The notes under the pieces: generated by a model | Told to the model about the DNA's origin: nothing | What the model saw: only the letters and a program-made list of their open reading frames with translations | Database searches by the model: none | Part shown: in pieces, positions 34,401 through 43,754 of the stretch | Layout of the letters: each line of letters starts with the position of its first letter | How positions within the stretch are numbered: position 1 is the stretch's first letter | Program-made: the position numbers and the translations under genes | Assembly: GCA_959608625.1 (NCBI GenBank) | Contig: CAUHQV010000016.1 | Location: 1 to 54,161, forward strand | Direction of reading: 5' to 3' | Length of the DNA stretch: 54,161 bases | From: an uncultured Flavobacteriales bacterium | GTDB taxonomy: Bacteria > Bacteroidota > Bacteroidia > Flavobacteriales > UBA1820

Positions 34401-34804
34401 TTCCACTTGTCCGTATAGCGCATCACCACTTTACGGCAATAGTCGTTGTACTCCTCCACGGAGATCTTCTTGCCGATATCTTCCTTGGTAATGCCCAGTT
34501 CCTTCTCTACGCCCAGTTCCACCGGCAGCCCGTGGGTGTCCCAACCGGCCTTGCGGTGTACCTGGTAACCCCTGAGGGTCTTGTAGCGACAAAAAATATC
34601 CTTGATCGCACGGGCCATCACATGATGGATGCCCGGCATGCCGTTGGCCGATGGGGGACCTTCGAAAAACACGAAAGAGGGCGCGCCGTCGCGCTGCGAA
34701 ACGGATTTTTCGAATATCCCGTTCCCGTCCCAGTATTCCAATTCCTCGCCGGCTACCGCCACGAGGTCTAATCCTTTGTATTCTTTGAATTTTTTGTTTT
34801 CCAT
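31406..34804 (-). CDS. ileS: isoleucyl-tRNA synthetase
   Basis: This class I synthetase charges tRNA-Ile. The 1132-residue length is typical of the long bacterial/eukaryotic-like form. The HIGH motif is in GPPSANGMPGIHHVMARAIKD (HH replacing HIGH spacing as usual for this group), followed by an editing domain with WTTTPWTLPSNTALAV, and KMSKR as QKMSKRLGNAVDPFE. The anticodon-binding region follows with SNWFVRLSRRRYW. A 606-residue plus-strand frame within it is a shadow. The leader contains no clear T-box. Confidence 0.97.
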   Translation of the reverse strand: MENKKFKEYKGLDLVAVAGEELEYWDGNGIFEKSVSQRDGAPSFVFFEGPPSANGMPGIHHVMARAIKDIFCRYKTLRGYQVHRKAGWDTHGLPVELGVEKELGITKEDIGKKISVEEYNDYCRKVVMRYTDKWNELTRRIGYWVDMEHPYITYKSKYMETVWWLLSQIYAKGLLYKGYTIQPYSPKAGTGLSSHELNQPGCYRDVSDTTITSQFKAVKDTLPEAFRKEGDVYFLAWTTTPWTLPSNTALAVKDEVDYVLVRTFNQYTFAPQYVILAKVLVPVVFAGKFYEAESGSDFENYKPEDKKIPYRIEGELKGKDLVGARYEQLMPLVQPYRDADQAFRVISGDYVTTSDGTGIVHIAPTFGADDARVAKEAGIPPMLVLDKAGNPVPLVDLQGRFIEGLGKYAGMYVKNAYYDDGKEPEKSLDVQITIQLKEENKAFSAAKQTHSYPHCWRTDKPVLYYPLDSWFIKIPEVRERMSELNETIKWKPASTGTGRFGNWLASANDWNLSRSRYWGIPLPIWRTEDKREEKIIGSAAQLKEEIAKSIKAGLMTEDPFPDFVAGDMSEANYENIDFHKHLVDKIVLVSDSGKPMRREADLIDVWFDSGSMPFAQWHYPFENADLIDSGEGFPADFIAEGVDQTRGWFYTLHAIATMVKDSVAYKNVMSNGLVLDKNGQKMSKRLGNAVDPFETIDKYGSDAVRWYMISNAQPWDNLKFDLDGIEEVCRKFFGTLYNTYSFFALYANLDGFAYAEADIDYKDRPEIDRWILSELNTLVKEVEEALDDYEPTKAARLIQYFVGENLSNWFVRLSRRRYWKSGDDRDKLSAYQTLYTCLETVSVLMSPIAPFFADRLFRDLNAVTGRDKSLSVHLADFPVYDASRVDKELERRMELAQKICSMGLSLRKRCKIRVRQPLAKIMIPCLSDDFGRQVRAVEGLILSELNIKQIDLLSDSSMFVKQIKPDFKKMGPKYGKDMKAVAARIQAMTQQEIAALETDGILNVEVSGKKFEVAADQVEITTQDVEGSVVASEDGITVALDITIDDELRSEGIAREVVNRIQNMRKEQGLNVGDRIGILINATESVKLAIEQNIDYICLETLSDSLAFTDSAEGETVEFDEVKLSINILKHV

Positions 34805-34931
34805 AACTTTATCCCGCCTATAAGGCGCCGCTTAAGAATGGGCGAAATTAAGGATTTTTTCGCTTTTTTCCCCTTAAAAAAGAGCCGTTTTTTCCATCGC
34901 CGTCATTATTTAACCATCTATCCCCAAAATA

Positions 34932-34963
34932 TTTGCGCAGGCATCTTACTTTTCTTACCTTTG
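34932..34963 (+). promoter_or_regulatory. vegetative promoter of gldE
   Basis: TTTG (34932-34935) and TACCTTTG (34956-34963) are separated by 20 bases. The start would lie near 34970, leaving a leader of about 50 bases before the TTG start codon. The rest of the 218-bp spacer between ileS and gldE shows nothing else certain. Confidence 0.7.
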
Positions 34964-35022
34964 TCGGAAAGTCAGAAACCCGCCCGAACCGAGGTTTCCC
35001 TTATTAACTAAACCGCACAAAT

Positions 35023-36366
35023 TTGGATCCTGACCCGTATTGCAGTCCGCTGCTCCTTTTCGCTGAAAACTTCGATTTTCACGCCATTGCTTATATCCTT
35101 ATCCTAATTTTGCTGTTCATGGTCTCCGCCCTGATGTCCGGGTCGGAAACGGCGTTCTTTTCCCTGTCCAAATCGGACATCGAAGGGTTCCGCAACTCCA
35201 AAAGTTCGTCTGAGGAAGGGGCGGCCCGCCTGCTGGCCAAACCCGAACGCCTATTAGCAACCATCCTGATAGTCAATAATTTCGTCAACATAGGTATCAT
35301 CCTGATATTCGAATACCTGCTCCGCTATTACGTAGTGATAGAAAACGGCCTTCTGCGGGTGGTCGTATCGGTGGCGCTTACCACATTTTTGCTGTTGCTT
35401 TTCGGCGAAGTGCTGCCCAAAGTCTATGCCACGGGCAATTACAAGTCTTTCAGCCGGTTCGCGGCGGCCCCGATGACGGTTACCGTGAGCCTGACGCGGA
35501 TATTCAGCGCGCCTTTCATTCTGCTGAACCGCGGACTGGAGAAACTGCTCGCCCACAAAGCTAAATCCACCCTTTCGGTCGACAACCTGTCCCAAGCCCT
35601 GGAAATGAGCAACGACGAACTGAGCGAAGAGGACGAAAAACGCATCCTCGAAGGCATCGTATCGTTCGGCAAGACCGAGGCCAAACAGGTCATGACCCCG
35701 CGCACCGACCTGTTCTCCGTCCCGGACGACTGTCCGTTCGACCGGCTGAAACGCCAAATCGTCAAGCAAGGCTTTTCCCGCATTCCCGTCTACCACGAAG
35801 ACCCGGACCATATCATTGGCATCCTGTACATCAAGGACTTGCTTGCCCATCTGGGCAAGAGCGATTTCGCCTGGCAGGCCCTGCTCCGGGAGCCCTTTTT
35901 CGTTCCCGAAAACCGGAAGATCGACGACATCCTGGTCGATTTCCAGGAAAAGAAGATCCACATGGCCATCGTAGTGGACGAATACGGCGGCACCTCGGGC
36001 ATCATCTCCCTGGACGACATCCTCGAAGAGATCGTAGGCAGTATCTCGGACGAATTCGACGAAGAAGAAACCTCCTTTACCCGCAAGGACGACTCCCACT
36101 TCCTGTTCGAAGGCAATATATCGCTCAAGGATTTTTACCGGGCCATGGATTTCGACGACCCGGCCCAGGAATTGTTCGAAGAAAATAAAGGCGAGGCCGA
36201 CACCCTGGCCGGTTTCCTGCTGGAAATGAGCGGATCTTTCCCAAAAAAAGGCGAGGAGATCCCTTTTGGCGACTACCTGTTCACCGTGGCTGCCATCGAC
36301 CGCAAACGCATCCGGCAGATAGCTCTGACGGTAGTGGGTGAGCGGAAAACGGATACGGACGATTAA
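35023..36366 (+). CDS. gldE: gliding-motility-associated protein GldE (CNNM/CBS/CorC)
   Basis: A 447-residue inner-membrane protein of the hemolysin-C/CorC family. It has a DUF21/CNNM membrane domain (helices about 22-42, 85-110, 120-145), two CBS motifs (VMTPRTDLFSVPDDCPFDRL and HMAIVVDEYGGTSGIISLDDILEEIVG) and a C-terminal CorC_HlyC domain. I accept the TTG start: it gives the M-D-P-D-P N terminus I recall for this family, and the first in-frame ATG would delete the first membrane helix. GldE is widespread in non-gliding Bacteroidota, where it may affect ion balance or the envelope. Confidence 0.9.
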   Translation: MDPDPYCSPLLLFAENFDFHAIAYILILILLFMVSALMSGSETAFFSLSKSDIEGFRNSKSSSEEGAARLLAKPERLLATILIVNNFVNIGIILIFEYLLRYYVVIENGLLRVVVSVALTTFLLLLFGEVLPKVYATGNYKSFSRFAAAPMTVTVSLTRIFSAPFILLNRGLEKLLAHKAKSTLSVDNLSQALEMSNDELSEEDEKRILEGIVSFGKTEAKQVMTPRTDLFSVPDDCPFDRLKRQIVKQGFSRIPVYHEDPDHIIGILYIKDLLAHLGKSDFAWQALLREPFFVPENRKIDDILVDFQEKKIHMAIVVDEYGGTSGIISLDDILEEIVGSISDEFDEEETSFTRKDDSHFLFEGNISLKDFYRAMDFDDPAQELFEENKGEADTLAGFLLEMSGSFPKKGEEIPFGDYLFTVAAIDRKRIRQIALTVVGERKTDTDD

Positions 36367-36483
36367 ATCTTCCGGCTGCCCGATTTTCGCCCGTTATACT
36401 ATTGTTGATAAATAATACGCCGGCGCTGTTCTCCGGCGTATCCTTTTTAGTAACTTTACGCTCGATAACGAGCACAGACAGAT

Positions 36484-37872
36484 ATGTTTCTGAACCCACG
36501 CGAAGACAAAACGGAACTCATCTCCCGTTTCGAGACCATGCTGAAAGACGGTTCGGCCGATTTTTTCGATTCTTCCTCCTGGGAAGACATCATCGATTAC
36601 TATTTGCAGAATATGCAGTACGAGAAAGCAGGGATAGCCGCCGCCATGGCGATGGACACCTACCCTTCTTCCCCGGAACTGAGCCTGATATGCGCCGAGG
36701 CCTTCATTTACGACGGAAATACCGAACGGGCCGGCTCCCTGCTGGACAGTCTGGAGGTTCTGTACAATAGCAACCCTGAATTCCTGGTGGCTAAAGGGAT
36801 GTACTTTTCCGCCCTCAAAAATTCCAAAGACGCCATCGAATGTTTCCTGGCTGCGTACCCGGATTACGACGATTTTTTCCAGATCAACGTGCTGCTGGCC
36901 GAGGAATACGCCGTCAGCGGCAACCTCGGGCTGGCCGCCAAATATTTCCAGAAAGCGGTTCTGTCCAACCCTTCGGATACCGAAGCCATCGCCCGCCTGG
37001 CGGATATCTATGCGTATAGCCAGAACCACGAACAGGCTGTACGGTTCTTCAACCGGCTGATCGACGCCGACCCTTACAACGCGGACGCCTGGCACCAGTT
37101 GGGCGTCTTCTATAGCCGGGATGAAAAATGGGATCCGGCCATTCGGGCTTTCGGGTACGCGATATCGATAGACCCCGAGCGTACGTTGGCTTACTACGAC
37201 CTGGCCGACCTGTACGAACAGCGCGAGGAACCGGCAAAGGTCATCGGGACGCTCAAGGAATTGCTTCTGGCCAAACATACGGAAGACCCTTACCCTTATA
37301 TGCGCATCGCGGAGAACTACCAGACCCTGGAGGACTTCGACAACGCCTGCGAATTTTTCCTCAAAGCCGTGCATTACGACCCGCAGCTTTCACGCGGGTG
37401 GTACGGACTGGCCGCTGTTCATTTCGACGCCGGTTTTAAAAAACAGGCGTTGGATTACGTGCGGCAGGGAATGGTCGCAGACAGCTACGATATCGACTGC
37501 CTGCGCCTGTGCTGGGAGATCGAAGAGGCCCTGGAGCTTTTCGAGGATGCCCTCACTCACCTCAACCAAGTGATAGACCACCCGGAAAGCAATGCCGAGG
37601 ACTACCTGGATCTGGCTTATTTTTTCTATCAGCGCGGCATGCCCAAACAATCGCTGGATATCCTGAAATCCACCCGGACGCTTTTCCCGGATGCGCACGA
37701 GGTATTTTACCATCTCTGCGCCCTGTATTGCGCTATGGGAGACAAAGAACATTGTCTGGAAATGTTCGAACGGGCCGTACACCTGGCTCCCGACCTGATC
37801 GGTGTGCTGAAAGACAACTACCCGGACCTGATGCGGGTAGACGAGACCAACAAAAAAATATATTTAACATAA
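36484..37872 (+). CDS. tetratricopeptide-repeat protein
   Basis: A 462-residue soluble protein made almost wholly of TPR units, with no signal peptide. Examples are LGLAAKYFQKAVLSNPSDTEAIARLADIY (about 150-180), AVRFFNRLIDADPYNADAWHQLGVFY, PAIRAFGYAISIDPERTLAYYDLADLY, and CLEMFERAVHLAPDL near the end. It is probably a scaffold for protein-protein contacts, and the partners are not visible. A TAACTTTA box lies 25 bp upstream. It sits 117 bp after gldE and 14 bp before the hexosaminidase gene. Confidence 0.9.
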   Translation: MFLNPREDKTELISRFETMLKDGSADFFDSSSWEDIIDYYLQNMQYEKAGIAAAMAMDTYPSSPELSLICAEAFIYDGNTERAGSLLDSLEVLYNSNPEFLVAKGMYFSALKNSKDAIECFLAAYPDYDDFFQINVLLAEEYAVSGNLGLAAKYFQKAVLSNPSDTEAIARLADIYAYSQNHEQAVRFFNRLIDADPYNADAWHQLGVFYSRDEKWDPAIRAFGYAISIDPERTLAYYDLADLYEQREEPAKVIGTLKELLLAKHTEDPYPYMRIAENYQTLEDFDNACEFFLKAVHYDPQLSRGWYGLAAVHFDAGFKKQALDYVRQGMVADSYDIDCLRLCWEIEEALELFEDALTHLNQVIDHPESNAEDYLDLAYFFYQRGMPKQSLDILKSTRTLFPDAHEVFYHLCALYCAMGDKEHCLEMFERAVHLAPDLIGVLKDNYPDLMRVDETNKKIYLT

Positions 37873-37886
37873 AATCATATTTATCT

Positions 37887-40439
37887 ATGCTTAAAAGACT
37901 ATTCTTATTATCCGCAGCGGCCGCACTGGCCCTGGGATGCTCCGCCAAAAAGCAGGGTGTGGAAAAAGCGCCTGTGGAAGTCTCCTGGGCCATGGAAGGC
38001 AATATGCAAGGGCCGGACAGCGCCTATTACAAGACGGTCTACACCATCTACAACACTTCGGACAAACCGCTGGACAACAAATGGGTAATGTATTACAACC
38101 AATTCCCGCGCGTTCCCCTGCATTCGGACTCTTCGCAGGTGAAGGCCGAAAAGGTCATTGCCGACTTCTACCGCCTATACCCCACCGAATATTTCAAAAC
38201 GCTGGCTCCCGGGGACTCGCTGAAGGTAACCATCCTCTTCCGCGGTTCTTCCAGCAAGGAGATCGAAGCGCCGCTGGGCATGTATTTCGTGCCGTGCGAT
38301 GACCAGGGCAAGGAGCTCGCCCCCCAGAAAATGGATCCGGTGAAGGTAGCGCCGTTCGACCCGGCCACCTCCGCCCTGCGCAATAAACGGGACAAATACC
38401 CCTATCCTTACGGACAGTTCCAGTACAATCAGGACAAAGACCTCGTACTGGATATTCCCCTTAAATCGCTCGACATTATCCCTACCGTAAAACAAGGCAC
38501 GGAAACGGCCGATACGGTGACTATCGGGAAAAAAGTGGCGGTATCCGCCGGGGAAGGCCTGGAGAACGAATCAGCATTCCTGACCGAAAAACTCAAGAGC
38601 GACTTCGGCGCCGAGATCGCATCCGACAGCAGCGCCTACCGCATCAACCTGGCCGTGGATAAATCCGCCGCCTGGAAAAACAGCGAAAGCTACAACCTGA
38701 CCCTCGCTCCGCAGGGAGCTACCATCACAGGCGCTTCGCCGGCCGGAGTCTTCTACGGCATCCAAACCCTGCGCAGCATCCTGGGCTCTTCGGACCTGCC
38801 TGTCAAGACCCCCGGGGTCGTGATAAGCGATTATCCGGACCTCGAATACCGCGGCATGCACCTGGATATAGCCCGCAATTTCCAGACTGTAGAGGCTGTC
38901 GAGCGTCTGCTCGACATGATGGCTTATTACAAACTGAACCGTTTCCATTTCCATTTCAACGACGACGAAGCATGGCGCCTGGAGATACCCGGCATCCCGG
39001 AACTCATCACTTTCGGCGCCCGCCGCGGCCATACGCTGGATGAAAAGGATATGCTCCATCCCTCCTACGGTTCGGGCCCGTTCGCCGACGACCCCACTTC
39101 GCACGGGTACGGTTACTTCACCCGGGAACAGTTCATCGACCTGCTCAAATATGCGCAGAAGTTGCACATCGACGTGATCCCCGAGATCGAAACTCCGGGA
39201 CACGCCCGTGCCGCGATCTACTCGATGAAGCACCGTTACGAGAAATACAAGGATTCCGATATGGAAAAGGCCACGCAGTACCTGCTGCACGACCCGGCCG
39301 ACACTTCGAAATACTCTTCCCCCCAGGCCTTCCAGGACAACGTGATGTGTGTGGCCAACGAAGGTGTCTATAATTTCATGGACAAAGTAGTGACCGAGCT
39401 CCAGGCCATGTACCAGGAAGCAGGCGTACCGCTGGTGGCCCTGCAGACCGGCGGGGACGAAGTGCCGCGTGGCTCCTGGCTGGGTTCCCCTGCCTGCCAT
39501 GAACTGATCGCCAGCGGAAAAGTAGCCTCCACGGACGACCTGCGCGACTACTATACCGAACGCCTGAAAAAGATACTCGACGACAAAGGTATCCAGTTCT
39601 ACGGCTGGATGGAGATCGCCACCAAGAAAGGGGCGATCAATCCTAAATTCCAGAAAGCAGGTTTCATGGCCTACTGCTGGGACACGGTAGGCGAATGGGG
39701 CGGCGAGGAAATGCCGTACCACCTGGCTAACTCCGGGGTCGACATCATTCTGAGCAATGCCCCCAACCTCTACTTTGACTTCGCCCCCAACAAGCACGCC
39801 GAAGAACCCGGGCTCTACTGGGGCGGCTGGGTGAACGAGCGCAACTCGTACGATATTCTTCCCTACGACGTATACCGCTCTGTCCGTATCGGCCTGAACG
39901 GCGCCGTACTGGACTGGGATAAAGCTCCCTTCAAAGCCAACGGCACACGCAAGGAAGCCCTGACGGCAGAAGGCAAGAAACACATCCGCGGTATCCAGGG
40001 CCAACTTTGGAGCGAGACCATCAAAGGAGAGAAAATGATGCAATACTACATTTTCCCCAAGATCGTCGGGCTGGCCGAAAGGGCCTGGGACGCTGTTCCC
40101 GACTGGTCGCTGATCGCAGGCGCACAAGCACGCGACGCTGCCTACAACCGCGAATTAGGCGCCTACCTGACCAAGATCGCCCGCAAGGAAATGCCGTTCT
40201 GGGAAAAAGAAGGCATCAACTTCCGCATCGCTTCCCCCGGTATCGAGATCAAGGACGGCATGCTCTATATGACCAATTCCGTACCGGGCACTTCGGTGCA
40301 CTACACCACGGACGGCTCCGCCCCTTCGGAAAAATCGGCCGTATGGACGGCTCCCGTTCCGGTGGAAGGGACCGACGTGAAAGCCGTGACCATCGGTTTC
40401 GGCAAAAAGAGCGTAGCCTCGCAGTACAAGGCAGACTAA
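37887..40439 (+). CDS. GH20 beta-N-acetylhexosaminidase lipoprotein
   Basis: An 850-residue surface or periplasmic lipoprotein (lipobox LALGC, Cys18) that removes terminal GlcNAc or GalNAc. An N-terminal CHB_HEX-like carbohydrate-binding domain (about 28-160) is followed by a GH20b domain (200-315) and the GH20 barrel from YRGMHLDIARNFQTVE. The catalytic pair is Asp524-Glu525 in LQTGGDEVPRGSW. The tail (HYTTDGSAPSEKSAVW) looks like a chitobiase C-terminal Ig domain. I set the start at 37887, since the longer frame overlaps the TPR gene. The released sugars could feed the nagB genes at 14 kb. It ends 14 bases before a terminator. Confidence 0.95.
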   Translation: MLKRLFLLSAAAALALGCSAKKQGVEKAPVEVSWAMEGNMQGPDSAYYKTVYTIYNTSDKPLDNKWVMYYNQFPRVPLHSDSSQVKAEKVIADFYRLYPTEYFKTLAPGDSLKVTILFRGSSSKEIEAPLGMYFVPCDDQGKELAPQKMDPVKVAPFDPATSALRNKRDKYPYPYGQFQYNQDKDLVLDIPLKSLDIIPTVKQGTETADTVTIGKKVAVSAGEGLENESAFLTEKLKSDFGAEIASDSSAYRINLAVDKSAAWKNSESYNLTLAPQGATITGASPAGVFYGIQTLRSILGSSDLPVKTPGVVISDYPDLEYRGMHLDIARNFQTVEAVERLLDMMAYYKLNRFHFHFNDDEAWRLEIPGIPELITFGARRGHTLDEKDMLHPSYGSGPFADDPTSHGYGYFTREQFIDLLKYAQKLHIDVIPEIETPGHARAAIYSMKHRYEKYKDSDMEKATQYLLHDPADTSKYSSPQAFQDNVMCVANEGVYNFMDKVVTELQAMYQEAGVPLVALQTGGDEVPRGSWLGSPACHELIASGKVASTDDLRDYYTERLKKILDDKGIQFYGWMEIATKKGAINPKFQKAGFMAYCWDTVGEWGGEEMPYHLANSGVDIILSNAPNLYFDFAPNKHAEEPGLYWGGWVNERNSYDILPYDVYRSVRIGLNGAVLDWDKAPFKANGTRKEALTAEGKKHIRGIQGQLWSETIKGEKMMQYYIFPKIVGLAERAWDAVPDWSLIAGAQARDAAYNRELGAYLTKIARKEMPFWEKEGINFRIASPGIEIKDGMLYMTNSVPGTSVHYTTDGSAPSEKSAVWTAPVPVEGTDVKAVTIGFGKKSVASQYKAD

Positions 40440-40453
40440 CGACCTCTGTTATA

Positions 40454-40487
40454 AAAAAGGCCGCCGGGAATTCCCGGCGGCCTTTTT
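40454..40487. terminator. bidirectional intrinsic terminator (34-bp palindrome)
   Basis: A perfect 17+17-base palindrome (aaaaaggccgccgggaa and its complement) lies just after the hexosaminidase stop. Confidence 0.9.
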
Positions 40488-40543
40488 GTTTTCTTACTAT
40501 AACAACACTCGATGCAAAACATAGAGCGGCAGCCTTCTAAAAA

Positions 40544-40573
40544 TACCGCGAGAGAATTAAATCCCCCGCGGTA
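40544..40573 (-). terminator. terminator of the efflux operon
   Basis: Arms TACCGCG and CGCGGTA enclose a 16-base loop. On the minus strand the stem runs into TATTTTTAG, a short U-run, 34 bp past the end of the ATPase gene. Confidence 0.6.
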
Positions 40574-40607
40574 CAGAAGTAACAATAAACAATCTAGTCA
40601 CTAAATA

Positions 40608-41288
40608 TCATAATACGTCTTTTACCTGGGCCACCACATGGCCGTCGAACAGGTTGATCACGCGGTGTGCGATAGAGGCATCGTGCTGGGAGTGCGTCAC
40701 CATCACGATCGTGGTTCCTTCCCGGTTGAGCTCGGACAAAAGGGCCATCACTTCTTCTCCGTTCTTGGAGTCGAGGTTACCGGTCGGCTCGTCCGCCAGG
40801 ATGAGTTTCGGCCCTGCCACCACCGCCCGGGCAATGGCCACGCGCTGTTGCTGGCCTCCGGAAAGCTGCTGGGGGAAATGGCTGGCCCGGTGGGACACAC
40901 CCATCCGCTTGAGAATATCCATCACCTTCTTTTTGCGCTCGGAGGCTTTTATTTTGAGATAGATCAGCGGGAGTTCGACGTTTTCGTATACGTTGAGTTC
41001 GTCGATCAGGTTGAAGCTTTGGAACACGAACCCGATATTCCCCTTGCGGAAATTCGTGCGGTCTTTTTCTTTCAGCGAACCGACTTCTTTATCCATAAAG
41101 TAGTACTTCCCGCCCGTAGGATTGTCGAGCAATCCCAGGATATTGAGCAGGGTGGATTTTCCACATCCCGAAGGGCCCATAATAGCTACGAATTCCCCAT
41201 CTTTCACTTCGATGGACACTTTGTCCAAAGCGATAGTTTCTATTTCCTCCGTGCGGAAACTTTTCGAAAGGCTTTCTATTTTAATCAT
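40608..41288 (-). CDS. ABC transporter ATPase, MacB/LolD type
   Basis: A 226-residue nucleotide-binding subunit for the FtsX-type permeases just upstream. Walker A GPSGCGKST is at 38-46, the Q-loop in FVFQSFNLIDELNVYENVELPL, the signature LSGGQQQRVAIARA at 140-153, Walker B LILADEPTGNLD at 160-171, and the switch His in VTHSQH. This pattern is typical of the MacB/LolD subfamily, which drives periplasmic mechanotransmission rather than classic membrane transport. It is the last gene of a five-gene operon. Confidence 0.95.
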   Translation of the reverse strand: MIKIESLSKSFRTEEIETIALDKVSIEVKDGEFVAIMGPSGCGKSTLLNILGLLDNPTGGKYYFMDKEVGSLKEKDRTNFRKGNIGFVFQSFNLIDELNVYENVELPLIYLKIKASERKKKVMDILKRMGVSHRASHFPQQLSGGQQQRVAIARAVVAGPKLILADEPTGNLDSKNGEEVMALLSELNREGTTIVMVTHSQHDASIAHRVINLFDGHVVAQVKDVL

Positions 41289-41332
41289 TGTCGTTTATTT
41301 TTTATGTTCTTAAATTTCTACGTTTATTTTTT

Positions 41333-43732
41333 TTACTCGGACTTGAGCGAGTTGACCGGATTTTCCCGGGCAGCATTCCAGGACTGGATCACTACCACCA
41401 ACGCAACAACAGCCCATATGGCCAGCGCACACCCCGCGAACAGCCACGGAGTAAGCGGCAGTTTGTCCGGGAGATTCGTCAGCCATTTACCTCCCATATA
41501 ATATGCTGCCGCCAAGCCAAACACTACTCCTGCGACAGATACTACAGATACATTGAGCAGGATCATAAACAAAATTTCTTTCACCGTAGCACCGTTCACC
41601 TTGCGCAGGGCGATTTCCTTCCGGCGGCGGCGCATCTCGTAGCTGATATAGCCTATCAGACCCATCAACGTAATAAGCGCCGTAAAGATGGCTGTCACCC
41701 CGATACTGTCGCGGGTCATCAGTTGCTCCCGGTAATTGCTGAGCAATTCTTCCTTGTACGTCTTTATCTTTACGATCTTATCAGGTACGACCCGGGCTAC
41801 GGTTTCCTGTAGTTGGGCGATGTTCTTAGGTGTCACTTCCGTAAAGCGCATCATGGTGTAGGTAACCACGAACGGATTGTTTTCCGTCGGCTTCATGAGC
41901 GGCATGATCATTACATCCTGCTGGGAAGACTCGCTGAGAAGGCTGCCGATATGAAAATCTTTCACTACACCCCGTACCGTAAAGGGCGACTGTCCGAGGG
42001 GTTTACCCACAGGATTATCCGTCCAATTCAGCCGTCGGACCGCCCCCTCGTTGATGAGCACCTGATCCCTCGGGGTATCCGCCTCCATACCTTCCCCGGC
42101 CACGAGTTCGATACCCATCACATCCAGGTAATTTTCATCGGCCATCTCGATCCAAGGAGTCAGTAGAATTTCCTTATTCTCATCCCGTATTGCATATTGC
42201 CCGTAATAGTTATACAAAGGCATAGCCAATCCTATCAATGACACGTTTTCCACGAACGGAAGCTTTTTTACTTCATCCCGTACCGTATGGGTTTGCTGTT
42301 CGGTCAGGTTCGTATAAAGGCTCCATACATAAACGAGATTATCGTACTTGTATCCCATATCCTTGGTCGTCATATAATTGTACTGCCGGATAATAATGGC
42401 CAAAAACGTCAGGATAAACGTGGCCGCCACCAATTGCAGGAATAGCAGGATGCTCTTCCACCACATCTTCCCGGCGGAAGACGCCGGTCGGAAAGCCTTC
42501 ATCACGCTCACCCGGGAGAAAACCCATCCGGGTATCACGCCCGCCACGATCCAGACCACCAGCAGCACCACTCCCGTGATCCATAGGTTGGAAAGGGAGA
42601 ACAGGGCCGATACCGGCTGGCCCATAAGCGTTTCCACGACTCCCCGGAAGGCAAAGATCAGCAGGGCCGCCAGGGCGGTGGATATAAGGGTCAAAACGGC
42701 CGTTTCATACATAAACATCCGGAATATATCCCCCGGTTTAGCTCCGTTGCATTTATAAATCGCCAGCGTACGGCTGCGCGAAGAGAGGGTGGATACCGAT
42801 ATGAGCACGTAATTCAGGATGGACGTCAGCAGCAAGCACAGCCCCACCACGGAAAGCAACAGATTTTTTGCCTTTACATCTTCCTCAGACATGTGCCCCT
42901 GGGCAATAGGTTCCAGAGAATATTTAAACTCATATCCCCTGTCTTCCGCTCCCTTTAGCACTCCGCTTTGCCGGATATAGTCGGCAAATTTTCCTTCTAC
43001 GGCTCTCGGATCGGCCTGAGGCCTCAGGCGGACATACCCGAAATAGTTATTGCCTTGTCCCCAGGAAGACGTCGGAGTGACCCGGGCCATGATCACGTCG
43101 AAATTCAGATGGGAATTATGCGGCCATTTTTTAAATACCCCCACCACAATGTAGCCGTATTTATTATTATTGTAGAGAGCCTTCCCGATAGGGTCTTCAT
43201 TACCGAAGAACCGCTTGGCAAAATCGTCCGAAATAAACACCGTGGTCGGTTCGGCAAAATTTTTCGCCGGGTCGCCGCGGAGTACCTCCAGGCCCATCAA
43301 GCGGAAAAAGGACGAATCGGCATAAACCATATCTGTCGCAAATTCCTCCAGCCCGTCCTCCCGGTAATAGGTTCGGGAATTGGATCCGGTATTATAAGTA
43401 ATAGTGGCGCCGGCTTCCACTTCGGGGATGTTGTCCAACATTGCCTGCACGGTAGGATAAAAAACCCCGTAAAAAGTCGACGTGCCGGTCCCTTTTTCTT
43501 CGGAGCCGCCAGAAGCGGGATCTTTTTCCTGTTCATTGCGATCGATAAACGTGGTTTTCACCCGGTAAAGCCTGTCCGAATCCTTGTAGAAAGAATCGTA
43601 CGACCTTTCAAAAGCTACCTGGGAAAAGATCACCAATCCCAGGGCCAGTCCCAGCGTAAGGGATATGACCTTGATCAGGTTGGTGCCCTTTGCTTTAGCC
43701 AGGTACCTGAGCGTGTAAATGAATTGTTTCAT
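41333..43732 (-). CDS. FtsX/MacB-type ABC permease (second of two paralogues)
   Basis: A 799-residue inner-membrane permease. A membrane helix at about 18-40 is followed by a periplasmic MacB_PCD domain, an FtsX membrane block (about 285-400), a second helix near 430, a second periplasmic domain, and a C-terminal FtsX block with GYISYEMRRRRKEIALRKVNGAT. It is a close paralogue of the next gene upstream (N terminus MKQFIYTLRYLA versus MKQFVYTIRYLA, nearly identical from SLTLGLALGLVIFSQ on). The two probably form a heterodimer served by the single ATPase. Confidence 0.92.
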   Translation of the reverse strand: MKQFIYTLRYLAKAKGTNLIKVISLTLGLALGLVIFSQVAFERSYDSFYKDSDRLYRVKTTFIDRNEQEKDPASGGSEEKGTGTSTFYGVFYPTVQAMLDNIPEVEAGATITYNTGSNSRTYYREDGLEEFATDMVYADSSFFRLMGLEVLRGDPAKNFAEPTTVFISDDFAKRFFGNEDPIGKALYNNNKYGYIVVGVFKKWPHNSHLNFDVIMARVTPTSSWGQGNNYFGYVRLRPQADPRAVEGKFADYIRQSGVLKGAEDRGYEFKYSLEPIAQGHMSEEDVKAKNLLLSVVGLCLLLTSILNYVLISVSTLSSRSRTLAIYKCNGAKPGDIFRMFMYETAVLTLISTALAALLIFAFRGVVETLMGQPVSALFSLSNLWITGVVLLVVWIVAGVIPGWVFSRVSVMKAFRPASSAGKMWWKSILLFLQLVAATFILTFLAIIIRQYNYMTTKDMGYKYDNLVYVWSLYTNLTEQQTHTVRDEVKKLPFVENVSLIGLAMPLYNYYGQYAIRDENKEILLTPWIEMADENYLDVMGIELVAGEGMEADTPRDQVLINEGAVRRLNWTDNPVGKPLGQSPFTVRGVVKDFHIGSLLSESSQQDVMIMPLMKPTENNPFVVTYTMMRFTEVTPKNIAQLQETVARVVPDKIVKIKTYKEELLSNYREQLMTRDSIGVTAIFTALITLMGLIGYISYEMRRRRKEIALRKVNGATVKEILFMILLNVSVVSVAGVVFGLAAAYYMGGKWLTNLPDKLPLTPWLFAGCALAIWAVVALVVVIQSWNAARENPVNSLKSE

Positions 43733-43754
43733 GATATATAGCGATTAAATTGTA

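Noticed and set aside
32951..34771. 606-residue open frame on the plus strand, opposite ileS
   Set aside because: It lies wholly inside ileS, whose protein is unmistakable. The product is rich in His, Arg and Phe and looks like an antisense shadow of GC-rich coding DNA.
34805..34931. Possible T-box leader before ileS
   Set aside because: No T-box sequence or specifier-loop arrangement was found, and this phylum rarely uses T-boxes.
38571..40127. 518-residue minus-strand frame opposite the hexosaminidase gene
   Set aside because: Shadow of a clear GH20 gene, with no domain features of its own.
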